Shown: positions 1 to 6,757 of the stretch, piece by piece
How positions within the stretch are numbered: the stretch's first letter is position 1
How the letters are laid out: the number at the start of each line of letters is the position of its first letter
DNA from: a virus
IMG/VR virus record: IMGVR_UViG_3300036835_000650
Location: 1 to 32,687 of that record
Length of the DNA: 32,687 nucleotides
Direction: 5' to 3' (one strand)
Notes under the pieces: model-generated
What the model was told of the DNA's origin: nothing
Databases searched by the model: none
The model's input: the letters and a program-made list of their open reading frames with translations, nothing else
Made by a program: the position numbers and the translations under genes

Positions 1-127
1 GGGGCAGTAGCAGCGGCATGAGCTGGGCCAGGGCGTCACCGAGCACGCCGACGATGGTGTTGATGACCGGCATCAGGGCTTGGAGGACCGAGCCGATGGT
101 CCCGACCAGCGACTGCAGGATCGGCGC
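1..127. repeat. Terminal direct repeat, left copy (circular contig join)
   Basis: These 127 bases are identical to 32561-32687, and the reading frame of the tape-measure gene is continuous across the join. An exact 127-base overlap is what a de Bruijn assembler with a k-mer of 127 leaves when it closes a circle. It is more likely an assembly signature than a biological terminal repeat. The unique sequence is therefore about 32,560 bp. Confidence 0.95.
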
Positions 128-1516
128 GAGGCCGGTGAACACCTGGCCGATGGACCCCGCCAGGTTGGTCAGCATCGGCATCATCGTCTGGATCACGCCA
201 CCGAGGGTGGAGACGATCGTGGTGATCACGGGTACCAGCGCCCCGGTCAGGGCCTGGACGACGCCCATGATCGGGTTGACCAGCTGGCCCAAGGTGCCGA
301 GCAGGGTGCCGAGGGTGTCCCGGAACTGCGGCATGGTCAGCACCATCGAGGCGAGCAGGCCGCCGAAGGGACCGAGCGCCCCGGTCACGGCCTGGATAGC
401 GGGACCGAGCGGCCCGAAGGCTCCGGCCAGGTTGGCTCCGCCCACCTTCAGCAGCAGGCCGCCGATGACGCCGAGGGCGGGGGCGAGCTGCTGGAGGTTG
501 CCCATCAGTGAGCTGATGCCCTCGCCGCCCCGAGCGCCGAACGCCGACACGGCGTCACCGATGCGCTGGAACATGGGCGTGATCGCCCCCAGGATCGGAG
601 CGAGCTGAGTGGTCAGGGAGTTGACGATGGGCAGGACCAGCGGCTCGATCTTGCGCAGCAGGTCGGCGAAGGCGTTGGCCCACTCCAGGGCCATGCCGCC
701 GCCACCCTTGGAGATGAACGGCTCAACGATGGCCGAGCCGATGTCACGCATGGCCCCCTTCACCCGGTCCGATGCCCCCGCCCAGGTGTTCTTCACGTTG
801 GCCGCCGCCCCACCGAAGGTGGACTCCATCTGTTGGGTGAGCGTGGTCAGGGCGGTACCGGCGTCGAGCGCCCCGGAGCTGATGTCGTCGCGCACCTGCT
901 GGGCGGTCTTGTTCATGCCCTGCCCGATGAGCTTGGCGGCGTCGATGCCTCGGTAGCCGAGCTGGTTCAGGGTCTCGGCCGTGACCTTGCCGGTGCTCTG
1001 GACCTTCGAGAGGATGTCGGCGACCTCGCCGATCTGCTGCGCTCCGCCTCCGGCGGCGGCCACCGCGTCCTGGATCGCCCCCAGGGTGGGCACGACGTCC
1101 TTGGCGGCGAAGCCGAAGGCCAGCATCTCCTGGGTGGCGCTGATGAACGCTTGCCGAGGGAAGGGCGAGGTCTTGGCGAAGGCCGAGACCTCATCCATCA
1201 TCTGCTTGGCCGCCTCCTGTGAGCCGAGCACGGTCTTCATGGCCGCGGTGGAGGTCTGGACCAAGGTGTTGTAGCTCTTGCCGCTGGCCACGGTGGCAGC
1301 GGTGAAGGCAGCCGCCGCGCCGGCCGCCACGGTGAAGCCGGTGGCGATGACGTTGCCGACCGCCTTGGCCGCGCCGGTGACGCCCGAGGTCAGGCGCTCG
1401 CCGATGGAGCGGGCGGCGCTGTCACCGGCCGAGCTGGCTGCCCCGGCGATCTGCGCCGCCATCTCCCGCGTGTTGGCGGTGACAAGGACCTGGAGGGCCG
1501 AGTAGTCACCCGCCAC
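1..1516 (-). CDS. Tail tape measure protein, N-terminal part (gene continues at 32560-31047)
   Basis: The tape measure sets tail length and is threaded through the tail tube. This half starts at GTG 1516, which overlaps the chaperone T stop at 1506-1508 by 11 bases. The protein runs off the contig edge and resumes in the same frame at the other end, giving about 1009 residues in all. The N-terminus is Ala/Ser-rich and amphipathic, followed by a TP901-like block (KTSPFPRQAFISATQEML, then LNQLGYRGIDAAKLIG) typical of actinophage tape measures. From about residue 230 it becomes a chain of hydrophobic segments with regularly spaced prolines. It follows the frameshifted chaperones and precedes the distal tail gene, as is usual in siphoviruses. 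Identification is firm. The exact start is inferred from the overlap. Confidence 0.93.
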   Translation of the reverse strand, partial: MAGDYSALQVLVTANTREMAAQIAGAASSAGDSAARSIGERLTSGVTGAAKAVGNVIATGFTVAAGAAAAFTAATVASGKSYNTLVQTSTAAMKTVLGSQEAAKQMMDEVSAFAKTSPFPRQAFISATQEMLAFGFAAKDVVPTLGAIQDAVAAAGGGAQQIGEVADILSKVQSTGKVTAETLNQLGYRGIDAAKLIGQGMNKTAQQVRDDISSGALDAGTALTTLTQQMESTFGGAAANVKNTWAGASDRVKGAMRDIGSAIVEPFISKGGGGMALEWANAFADLLRKIEPLVLPIVNSLTTQLAPILGAITPMFQRIGDAVSAFGARGGEGISSLMGNLQQLAPALGVIGGLLLKVGGANLAGAFGPLGPAIQAVTGALGPFGGLLASMVLTMPQFRDTLGTLLGTLGQLVNPIMGVVQALTGALVPVITTIVSTLGGVIQTMMPMLTNLAGSIGQVFTGLAPILQSLVGTIGSVLQALMPVINTIVGVLGDALAQLMPLLLP

Positions 1517-1832
1517 TGGTGGCCCCAGCGTTGCCGAGGGCGGAGGCGAGGTCGCCCCACGCCAACTTCGGTCGTCGGTCCGCCGCCCGAGCCTTGCCCG
1601 GCCGGGTCATCGGCTTGGGCTTGGACGCCTTCGATCCGTTGACCCGCAGCGTGATCCACGTCAGCACGTCGATGGCGTCGTTGAGGCGGGCCAGCAGGTG
1701 GGCCTCGGTGCTCCAGGCTCCGGCGTGGTCGGCCGCGGGCAGGGAGCCTGGCGGCAAACGGGTCGCCAGGACATGGACCCGTCGCAGGCTCACGGCGGGA
1801 TCGAGCACGTCCACGCCGTAGACGGCGAGCAT
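1506..1832 (-). CDS. Tail assembly chaperone, T-type (probably made as a G-T frameshift fusion)
   Basis: The 108 residues from ATG 1832 include the signature of actinophage second chaperones: a W-x-HLLA-x-L-x-DA-IDVL-x-W stretch followed by a Lys/Pro basic tail (KASKPKPMTRPGKA). In this family the protein is usually made as a C-terminal extension of the G protein by a -1 ribosomal frameshift, and it helps polymerise tail tube protein around the tape measure. The frame is open well upstream of the ATG and encodes plausible protein (LIAAARARFDPDVEAAM) through the end of the G gene, which supports a fusion. A weak ribosome-binding site (gaggcgg) before ATG 1832 means independent translation cannot be excluded. 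It overlaps the tape-measure start. Confidence 0.82.
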   Translation of the reverse strand: MLAVYGVDVLDPAVSLRRVHVLATRLPPGSLPAADHAGAWSTEAHLLARLNDAIDVLTWITLRVNGSKASKPKPMTRPGKARAADRRPKLAWGDLASALGNAGATSGG

Positions 1833-1840
1833 GGCCGCCT

Positions 1841-2191
1841 CTACGTCGGGGTCGAAGCGCGCTCGGGCGGCGGCGATAAGCCCGGCAGGTCGGTGCCCGC
1901 CTGCGCCTTGCTTATCTCCGTCATCAACACCGGCATGGCACTCAGCGGGACCGTGTTCGTGAAGCGGTCGTAGTCCGCTCCGATGATCTGCTCGAGTAGG
2001 GCCAGGACGTGGGCGGGTTCGATGTCCTCCACTGGCTGGTCAGCCAGCTTGGCGAACCCGGCGGCGATGGCCAGCGGCCAGGAGCCGATCGGCGCGATCG
2101 AGAAGTGCTCCTGGCCCCAGTCGAACTCAAACGGGGCGCGTTCGGCCTCCGTCTCGGCCGCCGCCGTGGCGGCCTTCAGGTCGAAGGCCAC
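1841..2191 (-). CDS. Tail assembly chaperone, G-type
   Basis: A 116-residue acidic protein starting at GTG 2191, four bases after the major tail protein stop. It contains FDWGQEHFSIAPIGSWPLAIAAGF and VEDIEPAHVLALLEQIIG, a pattern typical of the first tail assembly chaperone in actinophages. It sits between the major tail protein and the tape measure, the invariant position of the lambda G analogue. It is thought to chaperone tail assembly and is normally absent from virions. Its last 15 or so codons (Pro/Ser/Thr-rich) are lower in quality than the alternative -1 frame, which is expected if many ribosomes shift into the T frame before the TAG at 1841. Confidence 0.85.
   Translation of the reverse strand: MAFDLKAATAAAETEAERAPFEFDWGQEHFSIAPIGSWPLAIAAGFAKLADQPVEDIEPAHVLALLEQIIGADYDRFTNTVPLSAMPVLMTEISKAQAGTDLPGLSPPPERASTPT
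1877..1883 (-). promoter_or_regulatory. Candidate -1 frameshift site in tail chaperone G
   Basis: On the minus strand the G frame reads GGC TTA here (heptamer G GGC TTA), and the -1 frame (GGG CTT) stays open into the T protein with family-like sequence. The heptamer does not fit the canonical X XXY YYZ rule. TTA is a very rare codon in a genome this rich in GC and could make the ribosome pause. A fusion shifting here would have about 105 residues of G plus about 123 of T. The exact slip position is an inference. Confidence 0.4.
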
Positions 2192-2194
2192 CGA

Positions 2195-2806
2195 TCACGC
2201 CGCCGGTTCTTCGACGGGGGCTTCGACGGGGGCTTCGAGCAAGCCTGCGCCGCCCGTGCCCTGCATGATGTGAGCCAGCACCCCGGAGTCGTCCAGCGCC
2301 GAGAGGGTCACGTCCCAGCCGATGGCCGAGCCGCGGGCGATGGTGACGTCGCCGGTGTCAGACAGCTGGGCACGAGGGAACACGACCCGCGTGATCAGGC
2401 CCTGGTCCTGGATGTCGAGGCCGACCGAGTAGAGCTGGCCGCCCTGGTCCGAGCGCACGTCAAACTCCAGCGCCGCGGGCGGCGTCGGGTCGGCGGGCTT
2501 GGTGACGTCGAACCACAGCGCCATCGACTGGGCGTTCGTCTGCCACATCACGAATTGCAGCGTCAACTCCTTGCCGGTGATGACGGTGCGGATGGGGGCG
2601 GTGGATTGCCACGGCGTCAGGGTGTCGCTGGAGGTCGAGGACCCCAGCGTCACGCCGTCGTCGCTGAGGTAGCCCAGCGGCTCCCAGGGCGTGGCCCACG
2701 CCGTCGTGACGTCATCGGGCGGGGCGGTGCCGGCGGGGGCCAGGTAGATGCCGGGGCCGTTGTTGAGACCGAGCAGGATTTCGCTCGGGTCGAGGGTGGT
2801 GGACAT
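2195..2806 (-). CDS. Major tail (tube) protein
   Basis: A 203-residue protein starting at ATG 2806 behind a strong ribosome-binding site (aggaggtcaccc). It begins STTLDPSEILLGLNNGPGI and contains WEPLGYLSDDGVTL near residues 42-55, the common start of actinophage tail-tube proteins. Beta-rich segments follow (LTLQFVMWQT, ALEFDVRSDQG) and a Glu/Ala/Pro tail ends the protein. It forms the stacked hexameric rings of the tail tube. It lies between the tail terminator and chaperone G. The strong RBS fits a highly expressed structural gene. Confidence 0.88.
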   Translation of the reverse strand: MSTTLDPSEILLGLNNGPGIYLAPAGTAPPDDVTTAWATPWEPLGYLSDDGVTLGSSTSSDTLTPWQSTAPIRTVITGKELTLQFVMWQTNAQSMALWFDVTKPADPTPPAALEFDVRSDQGGQLYSVGLDIQDQGLITRVVFPRAQLSDTGDVTIARGSAIGWDVTLSALDDSGVLAHIMQGTGGAGLLEAPVEAPVEEPAA

Positions 2807-2834
2807 TGGGTGACCTCCTGGGTCGGATGCCGCC

Positions 2835-3257
2835 TCAGGGGCGGATGGGATGGACCCGCAGCTCGTAGCGGGCGCTGTAGCGGGGCGTGCCGTCAGGGTC
2901 GTCGGGCAGCCAGAAGGGGCCTTCGGTGACGGACGCGTAGGTGATCTGGCCGTCGCCCCAGGGGACGTCGGGCAGGCCGAGGACGATCCGGCGCACCTGC
3001 TCGGCGAGGTCTCGGGCCGCCTTCTTGCGTCGAGCGCGGCAGTCGACCTGGATGCCGGTTCGGGTCTGCCAGCCGGGCCAGTCGGTGATACCGGTGTACG
3101 CGAAGCTGGTCACGCCGTGGAGCTGGCTGACGTTGGTCCACACCCACGCCTCGACGTCAGGCTGCACCGGCACGGGGACTGGCATCGGAGGCGGGGGCGG
3201 AGGCGTGGGAAGCGGACCGAACCCGGTCGAGTAGCCGGGGTCGAAGGGGCTGCTCAT
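2835..3257 (-). CDS. Tail terminator protein (putative)
   Basis: The 140 residues start at ATG 3257, overlapping the preceding gene by four bases. After a proline-rich N-terminus (residues 15-33) comes a compact domain: VEAWVWTNVSQL, then GIQVDCRARRKKAARDLAEQVRRIVLGLP, then TPRYSARYELRVHP. The order of strand, helix with paired Arg/Lys, and a final RY-x-RYELRVHP-type strand is typical of tail terminators, which cap the tail tube and join it to the head. Its place directly before the major tail protein agrees. The proline-rich leader is unusual. Family assignment comes from pattern and synteny only. Confidence 0.7.
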   Translation of the reverse strand: MSSPFDPGYSTGFGPLPTPPPPPPMPVPVPVQPDVEAWVWTNVSQLHGVTSFAYTGITDWPGWQTRTGIQVDCRARRKKAARDLAEQVRRIVLGLPDVPWGDGQITYASVTEGPFWLPDDPDGTPRYSARYELRVHPIRP

Positions 3258-3697
3258 GTCGCCAACACCATGAACAGCGAGGTCATCGGATCGTTGTTCG
3301 GCGGAGGCCCACCAGCGAACTCGATGACCTGAATCGGCACCGAGCGAAAGCCGCCCTGGTCGGTTGACGGACCCGTCGTGTCGAGCTTCAAGTGACCGCC
3401 GGAGGCGGGGTAGAAGATCAGCCGGATCGGCCCAGCGTCGATGGCCGTGAACGAGAGCGTCCCGCCCTCGGCTGTCCTCTCCGACAGGTTCATGGTGGTC
3501 GAGAACGTCTGCCAGCCCTGATTGAGTGACACTTTCCCGGCGGCGGGCGTCTGATCGTCGGTCCAGTCGTAGGTGGACGTAGACCCGATTGTGTGAGCGG
3601 CGTTGTAGAGGTCGGTGACGATGGCTCGGAGGTCGGCCGGGCTGATGTCCCCGGCCGTGTTGTCGGGTAGCAGCGCGAGCATCTCGTCGAGGGTCAC
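3254..3697 (-). CDS. Putative minor structural protein of the neck/tail region
   Basis: The 147 residues begin at GTG 3697, whose GTGA overlaps the stop of the gp10-like gene. The N-terminus (LDEMLALLPDNTAGDISPADLRAIVTDLYNA) is a short helical motif that recurs at the start of phage virion proteins. The rest is beta-rich, with a Gly/Pro tail. It may be a small fibre, decoration or neck-attached protein. The location inside the connector cluster and the translational coupling support a virion role. The specific function is not recognisable. No catalytic motif is seen. Confidence 0.55.
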   Translation of the reverse strand: MTLDEMLALLPDNTAGDISPADLRAIVTDLYNAAHTIGSTSTYDWTDDQTPAAGKVSLNQGWQTFSTTMNLSERTAEGGTLSFTAIDAGPIRLIFYPASGGHLKLDTTGPSTDQGGFRSVPIQVIEFAGGPPPNNDPMTSLFMVLAT

Positions 3698-3996
3698 CGG
3701 GACACCTGCGCTCGAACCTGGGCGATCACCTGTCCGAACACGGGACGGGCCGGCATCGACCGGGTGCCGTATTCGACGTAGCGGCCGTAGGGGACGTCAT
3801 TGGCGACGAGGTACACGGACGGGTTGAGGCGGGTGACGTGCCAGCCCCCGGCGAGTGCGCCGGTGCGGTGCGGTTGCTGGGACATGACGGCGTCGCGGAT
3901 CCCGTTCGCGACTCGGGCCACGACCGCGTCGGTGGCCTGGCGGGGCAGCGTCGAGTCGAGCACCCGGTACTCCGACGACCCGGAGACAGCGCTCAT
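3694..3996 (-). CDS. HK97 gp10-like neck / tail completion protein
   Basis: Exactly 100 residues from ATG 3996, with ATGA overlapping the stop of the previous connector. The central helix (AVVARVANGIRDAVMSQQ) is followed by HRTGALAGGWHVT and then YGRYVEYGTRSMPARPVFG. The last motif (Y-x-x-x-VEYGT...P-ARP) is the hallmark of the HK97 gp10-like family, which sits at the head-tail joining region. Its length and position between the head-tail connector and the tail genes fit the family well. Confidence 0.8.
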   Translation of the reverse strand: MSAVSGSSEYRVLDSTLPRQATDAVVARVANGIRDAVMSQQPHRTGALAGGWHVTRLNPSVYLVANDVPYGRYVEYGTRSMPARPVFGQVIAQVRAQVSR

Positions 3997-4412
3997 CGGG
4001 CGTTCTTCGTATCTTGATACGCCGTTGGGGTGCCGCCGTCGGGCCAAGTGTCGACGCTGGTCGCGGTCGCGGCCCAGCACGTCAGTTCGCCGGCGACGCC
4101 GCCGACCGGGTCGGCGACGAGCCGCACCTGGGACAGGACGTAGCGGCGGCCCCGCACCTCCGCGGTTGATCCCTCGAGCAGGACGACGTCGGCGGGGACG
4201 AACAGCGAACCGAGCTGGTCTCGGGCGGGCCCGTAGGGACCTCGCCCACCGCCGGACGCGGCCTGCGGGTTGCTGAGCCCGGGACCCAGCTGGAGGTTCC
4301 CGATTCCCGACCAGTACGGGGTGTCGAGGTCGGGGAGCCGCCACCCGTGCTCGTCGACGTCGGCCGACGGCGGGTACAGGACGACGTCGTCGGCACCGAG
4401 GAGGAGACTCAC
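3993..4412 (-). CDS. Head-tail connector (stopper-like) protein
   Basis: The 139 residues begin at GTG 4412, with GTGA overlapping the upstream stop. The protein contains LPDLDTPYWSGIGNLQLGPGLSNPQA, a loop rich in Gly/Pro, then two beta strands (DQLGSLFVPADVVLL and RRYVLSQVRLVADPVG). This resembles small beta-barrel head completion/stopper proteins. Position between the adaptor and the gp10-like gene supports this role in sealing the portal after packaging. A longer in-frame extension to 4766 exists, but it overlaps the upstream gene out of frame and has shadow-like Arg/Gly composition, so the coupled start was chosen. Confidence 0.6.
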   Translation of the reverse strand: MSLLLGADDVVLYPPSADVDEHGWRLPDLDTPYWSGIGNLQLGPGLSNPQAASGGGRGPYGPARDQLGSLFVPADVVLLEGSTAEVRGRRYVLSQVRLVADPVGGVAGELTCWAATATSVDTWPDGGTPTAYQDTKNAR

Positions 4413-4792
4413 GGGTCGATCCACCAGCTCATGTCGGCCAATGGCCCGCAGCGAATGTCGCCGGCGACCACGAGCGGAACCGAGACGAGCTCGCCGTCGA
4501 CGAAGGAGCGGTGCCACGCCGCTCGGCTGAGCGCGGTGCCGTAGTCGCCCGATGGTGCCGCCGGGCTGTACGCCACCGACTGGACTCCGGTCGACACCGA
4601 TGACACCGACGGGGTCGGCGGGAGCATGGCCGCGTAGTACTCCCACTGGAGGGCCGCGGTCAGGTGCGGGTTGTCGGGCCAGTACAACGCCGCGATCCCG
4701 GCGGCCACGTCGTAGGGCACGCCGCCCGCGGTGGGCGGGTCGAGGGGCGGCGCCCACGCCACCCACAGCGGGTCGGTCGTGCCGTTCGACAT
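4409..4792 (-). CDS. Head-tail adaptor / connector protein (putative)
   Basis: The 127 residues start at ATG 4792, seven bases after the major capsid stop. The sequence has WVAWAPPLDPPTAGGVPYDVAAGIAALYWPDNPHLTAALQWEYYAAML. The segment resembles small adaptor proteins that bind the portal ring, but no diagnostic motif is present. The gene is the first after the major capsid gene, where the adaptor normally lies, and it is translationally coupled to the stopper-like gene by GTGA. Function is inferred mainly from synteny. Confidence 0.55.
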   Translation of the reverse strand: MSNGTTDPLWVAWAPPLDPPTAGGVPYDVAAGIAALYWPDNPHLTAALQWEYYAAMLPPTPSVSSVSTGVQSVAYSPAAPSGDYGTALSRAAWHRSFVDGELVSVPLVVAGDIRCGPLADMSWWIDP

Positions 4793-4799
4793 GCAGGGG

Positions 4800-5732
4800 T
4801 CAGGCCGTCGACTTGGCGGCTGCCTTGGCCGGTGCCGCGGCTGGTGCCACCTCCGGAGCGAGGTCGGCGACGGCGAACGGCTGGGTCGGGCCTCGCGGTC
4901 CGACCGGCTTGGCGAGCACGCACCCGAGCCGCATGTACACCCGCATCAGCACCTGGTCGTCCTGGAAGGCGGACACGATGACCTTGCCGGCGGAATCGGC
5001 GATGACACCGTCGTTGGACAGGTCGTAGCGGATGTCCTGGCGGACCCCGATGATCAGCTTCGTCCAGTCGCCGGTGATGAAGTCGATCACGTCGTCATCG
5101 AGGAGCTGCCACACGATCGGGACGCCGTACAAGGTCGGCACGTTGACGTTGTTGACCTGATCGAAGCCCAACAGGAGCGCCCCGTTGGCGTCGCGTACGC
5201 CTCGCAGCACTGACTTGACGACGAGGTCGGCGGCGTGACCGGTGACCGGCAGCCCGGACGCTTCTACTTCGGCCATGGCGGCGTTGACGGTGGCGACCGC
5301 GTCGGTGCCGGCCGCGACGGGGGTGAGACCGGCGACGATCCCGCCGGCCGGGAACGACGCCGGCGCGCCGACCCCGAACAGCACGGCGTTGTCGATAGCT
5401 CGGCCGATGGCGGCGCCGAGCTCGGGACGGACCGCGTCCCATAGGTTGATGCCGGAGTCGTCCAGGTACGCCTGCGGGATGCTGACGGTGGCGCCGACCT
5501 CCTCGGCCTTCAGCACCGGGTTGGAGAATCCCATGTCGGTCCACGGCTTGCGGGCGCCGGCGCCGATGAACCCGGCGTCGGGGAGCGCCCCCAGGATCGG
5601 CACCGACGCCGCGCCGGTCGGCATCGGCTGGCGCCGGGCCAGGGTCAGGACGGCGGACTGAGTGACCGCGGCGGACACCAGTTGGGCGGACTGGGTGACG
5701 GGAATGAGACCGGATGCGTCGATCGACGGCAC
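4800..5732 (-). CDS. Major capsid protein (HK97 fold)
   Basis: The 310-residue protein starts at GTG 5732, because ggagg lies five bases upstream. A GTG two codons earlier overlaps that motif. The N-terminal PSIDASGLIPVTQSAQLV segment is typical of HK97-fold capsids of actinophages. It is followed by PILGALPDAGFIGAGARKPWTDMGFSN and IDNAVLFGVGAPASFPAGGI (A-domain region), and ends with FAVADLAPE plus an Ala/Pro/Lys tail. It forms the icosahedral shell. It lies downstream of the scaffold after a 219-bp gap carrying a promoter-like sequence, which fits high expression. Assignment is by domain pattern and position. Confidence 0.9.
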   Translation of the reverse strand: MPSIDASGLIPVTQSAQLVSAAVTQSAVLTLARRQPMPTGAASVPILGALPDAGFIGAGARKPWTDMGFSNPVLKAEEVGATVSIPQAYLDDSGINLWDAVRPELGAAIGRAIDNAVLFGVGAPASFPAGGIVAGLTPVAAGTDAVATVNAAMAEVEASGLPVTGHAADLVVKSVLRGVRDANGALLLGFDQVNNVNVPTLYGVPIVWQLLDDDVIDFITGDWTKLIIGVRQDIRYDLSNDGVIADSAGKVIVSAFQDDQVLMRVYMRLGCVLAKPVGPRGPTQPFAVADLAPEVAPAAAPAKAAAKSTA

Positions 5733-5784
5733 GACCACCTCCAAGAGCGATGGGAACCATGGGGTTGCCACCACGCTTGGGGTC

Positions 5785-5801
5785 GCATCACGCCGCACCC
5801 C
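5785..5801. repeat. 17-bp direct repeat, copy 1 (upstream of capsid gene)
   Basis: gcatcacgccgcacccc occurs here and again, identically, at 5861-5877, 76 bases away. Both copies lie in the non-coding leader between scaffold and major capsid genes. They could be protein-binding sites or parts of a structured RNA leader. No function can be assigned. Confidence 0.6.
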
Positions 5802-5860
5802 CGGCGGGCTGGGGACTCACTCCCCTTCGGCTCAACCTCGACGGGTTGTCTCCCGGGGCC

Positions 5861-5877
5861 GCATCACGCCGCACCCC
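5861..5877. repeat. 17-bp direct repeat, copy 2 (upstream of capsid gene)
   Basis: Second exact copy of the 17-mer found at 5785-5801. It begins about 11 bases on the transcript side of the candidate -10 element (5889-5894), so it would fall at or just after a transcription start for the capsid gene. Confidence 0.6.
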
Positions 5878-5888
5878 GGTCGAGCGTC

Positions 5889-5918
5889 AGTATGCGACCG
5901 CCGACACCCGCAGGGCAA
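5889..5918 (-). promoter_or_regulatory. Candidate promoter for the major capsid operon
   Basis: On the minus strand TTGCCC (5918-5913) is followed after 18 bases by CATACT (5894-5889), a fair match to sigma-70-type -35 and -10 boxes. It lies in the only long gap of the head module and points at the major capsid gene 160 bases downstream. The leader would include both 17-bp repeats. Prediction is by consensus only. Confidence 0.35.
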
Positions 5919-5932
5919 GCATCCGCCGCCGC

Positions 5933-5953
5933 AACAAATTTCTGAAATTTGTT
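5933..5953. promoter_or_regulatory. AT-rich perfect inverted repeat at the scaffold stop codon
   Basis: Ten-base arms (aacaaatttc / gaaatttgtt) are separated by one base and form a near-palindrome that is strikingly AT-rich for this genome. It overlaps the TAA stop of the scaffold gene. It lies 15 bases upstream of the candidate capsid promoter. A one-base spacer suits a dimeric DNA-binding protein better than an RNA hairpin, and no T-tract follows, so an operator is favoured over a terminator. Confidence 0.5.
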
Positions 5954-6494
5954 AGGCGTGACCTGCCGCGGCGCGGATGAAGTCGGTGTCAGGGTCCGCG
6001 GTGCGCGCCCCGGGCGGCACCTTCCCGGGGGGCGGTGGCGGCAACGCCGCGGCGAGACGCTCGACGAGCCCGGTGATTGCCTTGGTGTCCGGTTCGCCGT
6101 CGTCCCCGACGAACTTGCCCAGATCGAGGACCTCGAGCGCGGCGCTGGGGTCGGTGATCTTGCCGGCCGCGGCGGCACGGAACTCGGCGGCCGCCAATCG
6201 TTTCCCGGCGGTGAGGATGGCCTCGTTGCGGCCTGCCTCCTTCGCCTCGGCGATCGCCTTGTCCGTCTCGGTCATGTGTTCCCGCTCGAGCTTGTCGAGC
6301 TTCGACTGCAACTCACGGCGCAGCTTGCGCTCATCGCCGAGCGCGGCCTGCAGCTGATCAACCGACTCCTTGGTCTCCTTGCCCGTCCCGTCGCCGGACT
6401 TGGCGTCACTCTTGTCGTCGGGCTTGTCGGGCTTGTCCGACTGCCCGCCCTGGTCGTCCTGCCCGTCGTCGGCCGAGCCCTGCTGGTCGCTCAC
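5952..6494 (-). CDS. Capsid scaffolding protein
   Basis: The 180-residue protein starts at GTG 6494 (GTGA overlap with the upstream gene). Residues 1-45 are a disordered Asp/Gln/Lys-rich segment. Residues 45-105 form a charged coiled coil (ERKLRRELQSKLDKLEREHMTE). The C-terminal half includes GRNEAILTAGKRLAAAEFRAAAAGKITDPSAALEVLDLGKFV, a pattern seen in actinophage scaffolds, and a Pro-rich linker to a final helix. Scaffolds direct procapsid assembly and then leave. The position immediately before the major capsid gene is diagnostic. In-frame sequence upstream of GTG 6494 reads as Arg/Pro-rich shadow and was not included. Confidence 0.85.
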   Translation of the reverse strand: MSDQQGSADDGQDDQGGQSDKPDKPDDKSDAKSGDGTGKETKESVDQLQAALGDERKLRRELQSKLDKLEREHMTETDKAIAEAKEAGRNEAILTAGKRLAAAEFRAAAAGKITDPSAALEVLDLGKFVGDDGEPDTKAITGLVERLAAALPPPPPGKVPPGARTADPDTDFIRAAAGHA

Positions 6495-6757
6495 GACAGC
6501 CCGGCGTCGTGGTAGTTGCGCCACTGCTCGAACAGGTCGCGCTTGGCGGGGTCGAGCTCGAACGGGTCCTCGCCGGCGATCGAAGTGAGGTGGGATTCGC
6601 CCCACAGGATGATGTCCTCGGGGATCCCGTCGGGGAACGACGTGCACGTCGGGGTTTCGCCCGTGGGGTCGATGAGCCGAGCGCATGCGTCGCACAGGTT
6701 GGGGACGTGGATCTCGCCGCCGGTGCGGTCGGTTGGCCTGAGCGCTGGTTCAGTCAT
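6491..6757 (-). CDS. Conserved small protein with Cys motif, head module
   Basis: The 88 residues start at ATG 6757, whose ATGA overlaps the MuF-gene stop. The protein has LCDACARLI, then TCTSFPDGIPEDIILWGESH, then FELDPAKRDLFEQW. The combination of a CxxC knuckle with C-x-x-FPDGIP-x-x-I is known to me from small uncharacterised actinobacterial and phage proteins. The cysteines may bind zinc. Its place between the MuF protein and the scaffold and its tight coupling suggest a role in head assembly, but none is known. Confidence 0.7.
   Translation of the reverse strand: MTEPALRPTDRTGGEIHVPNLCDACARLIDPTGETPTCTSFPDGIPEDIILWGESHLTSIAGEDPFELDPAKRDLFEQWRNYHDAGLS

Noticed and set aside
1-127. Genuine biological terminal repeats of a linear phage
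   Set aside because: The length equals a standard assembler k-mer and the repeat lies mid-gene in the tape measure. An assembly overlap is simpler.
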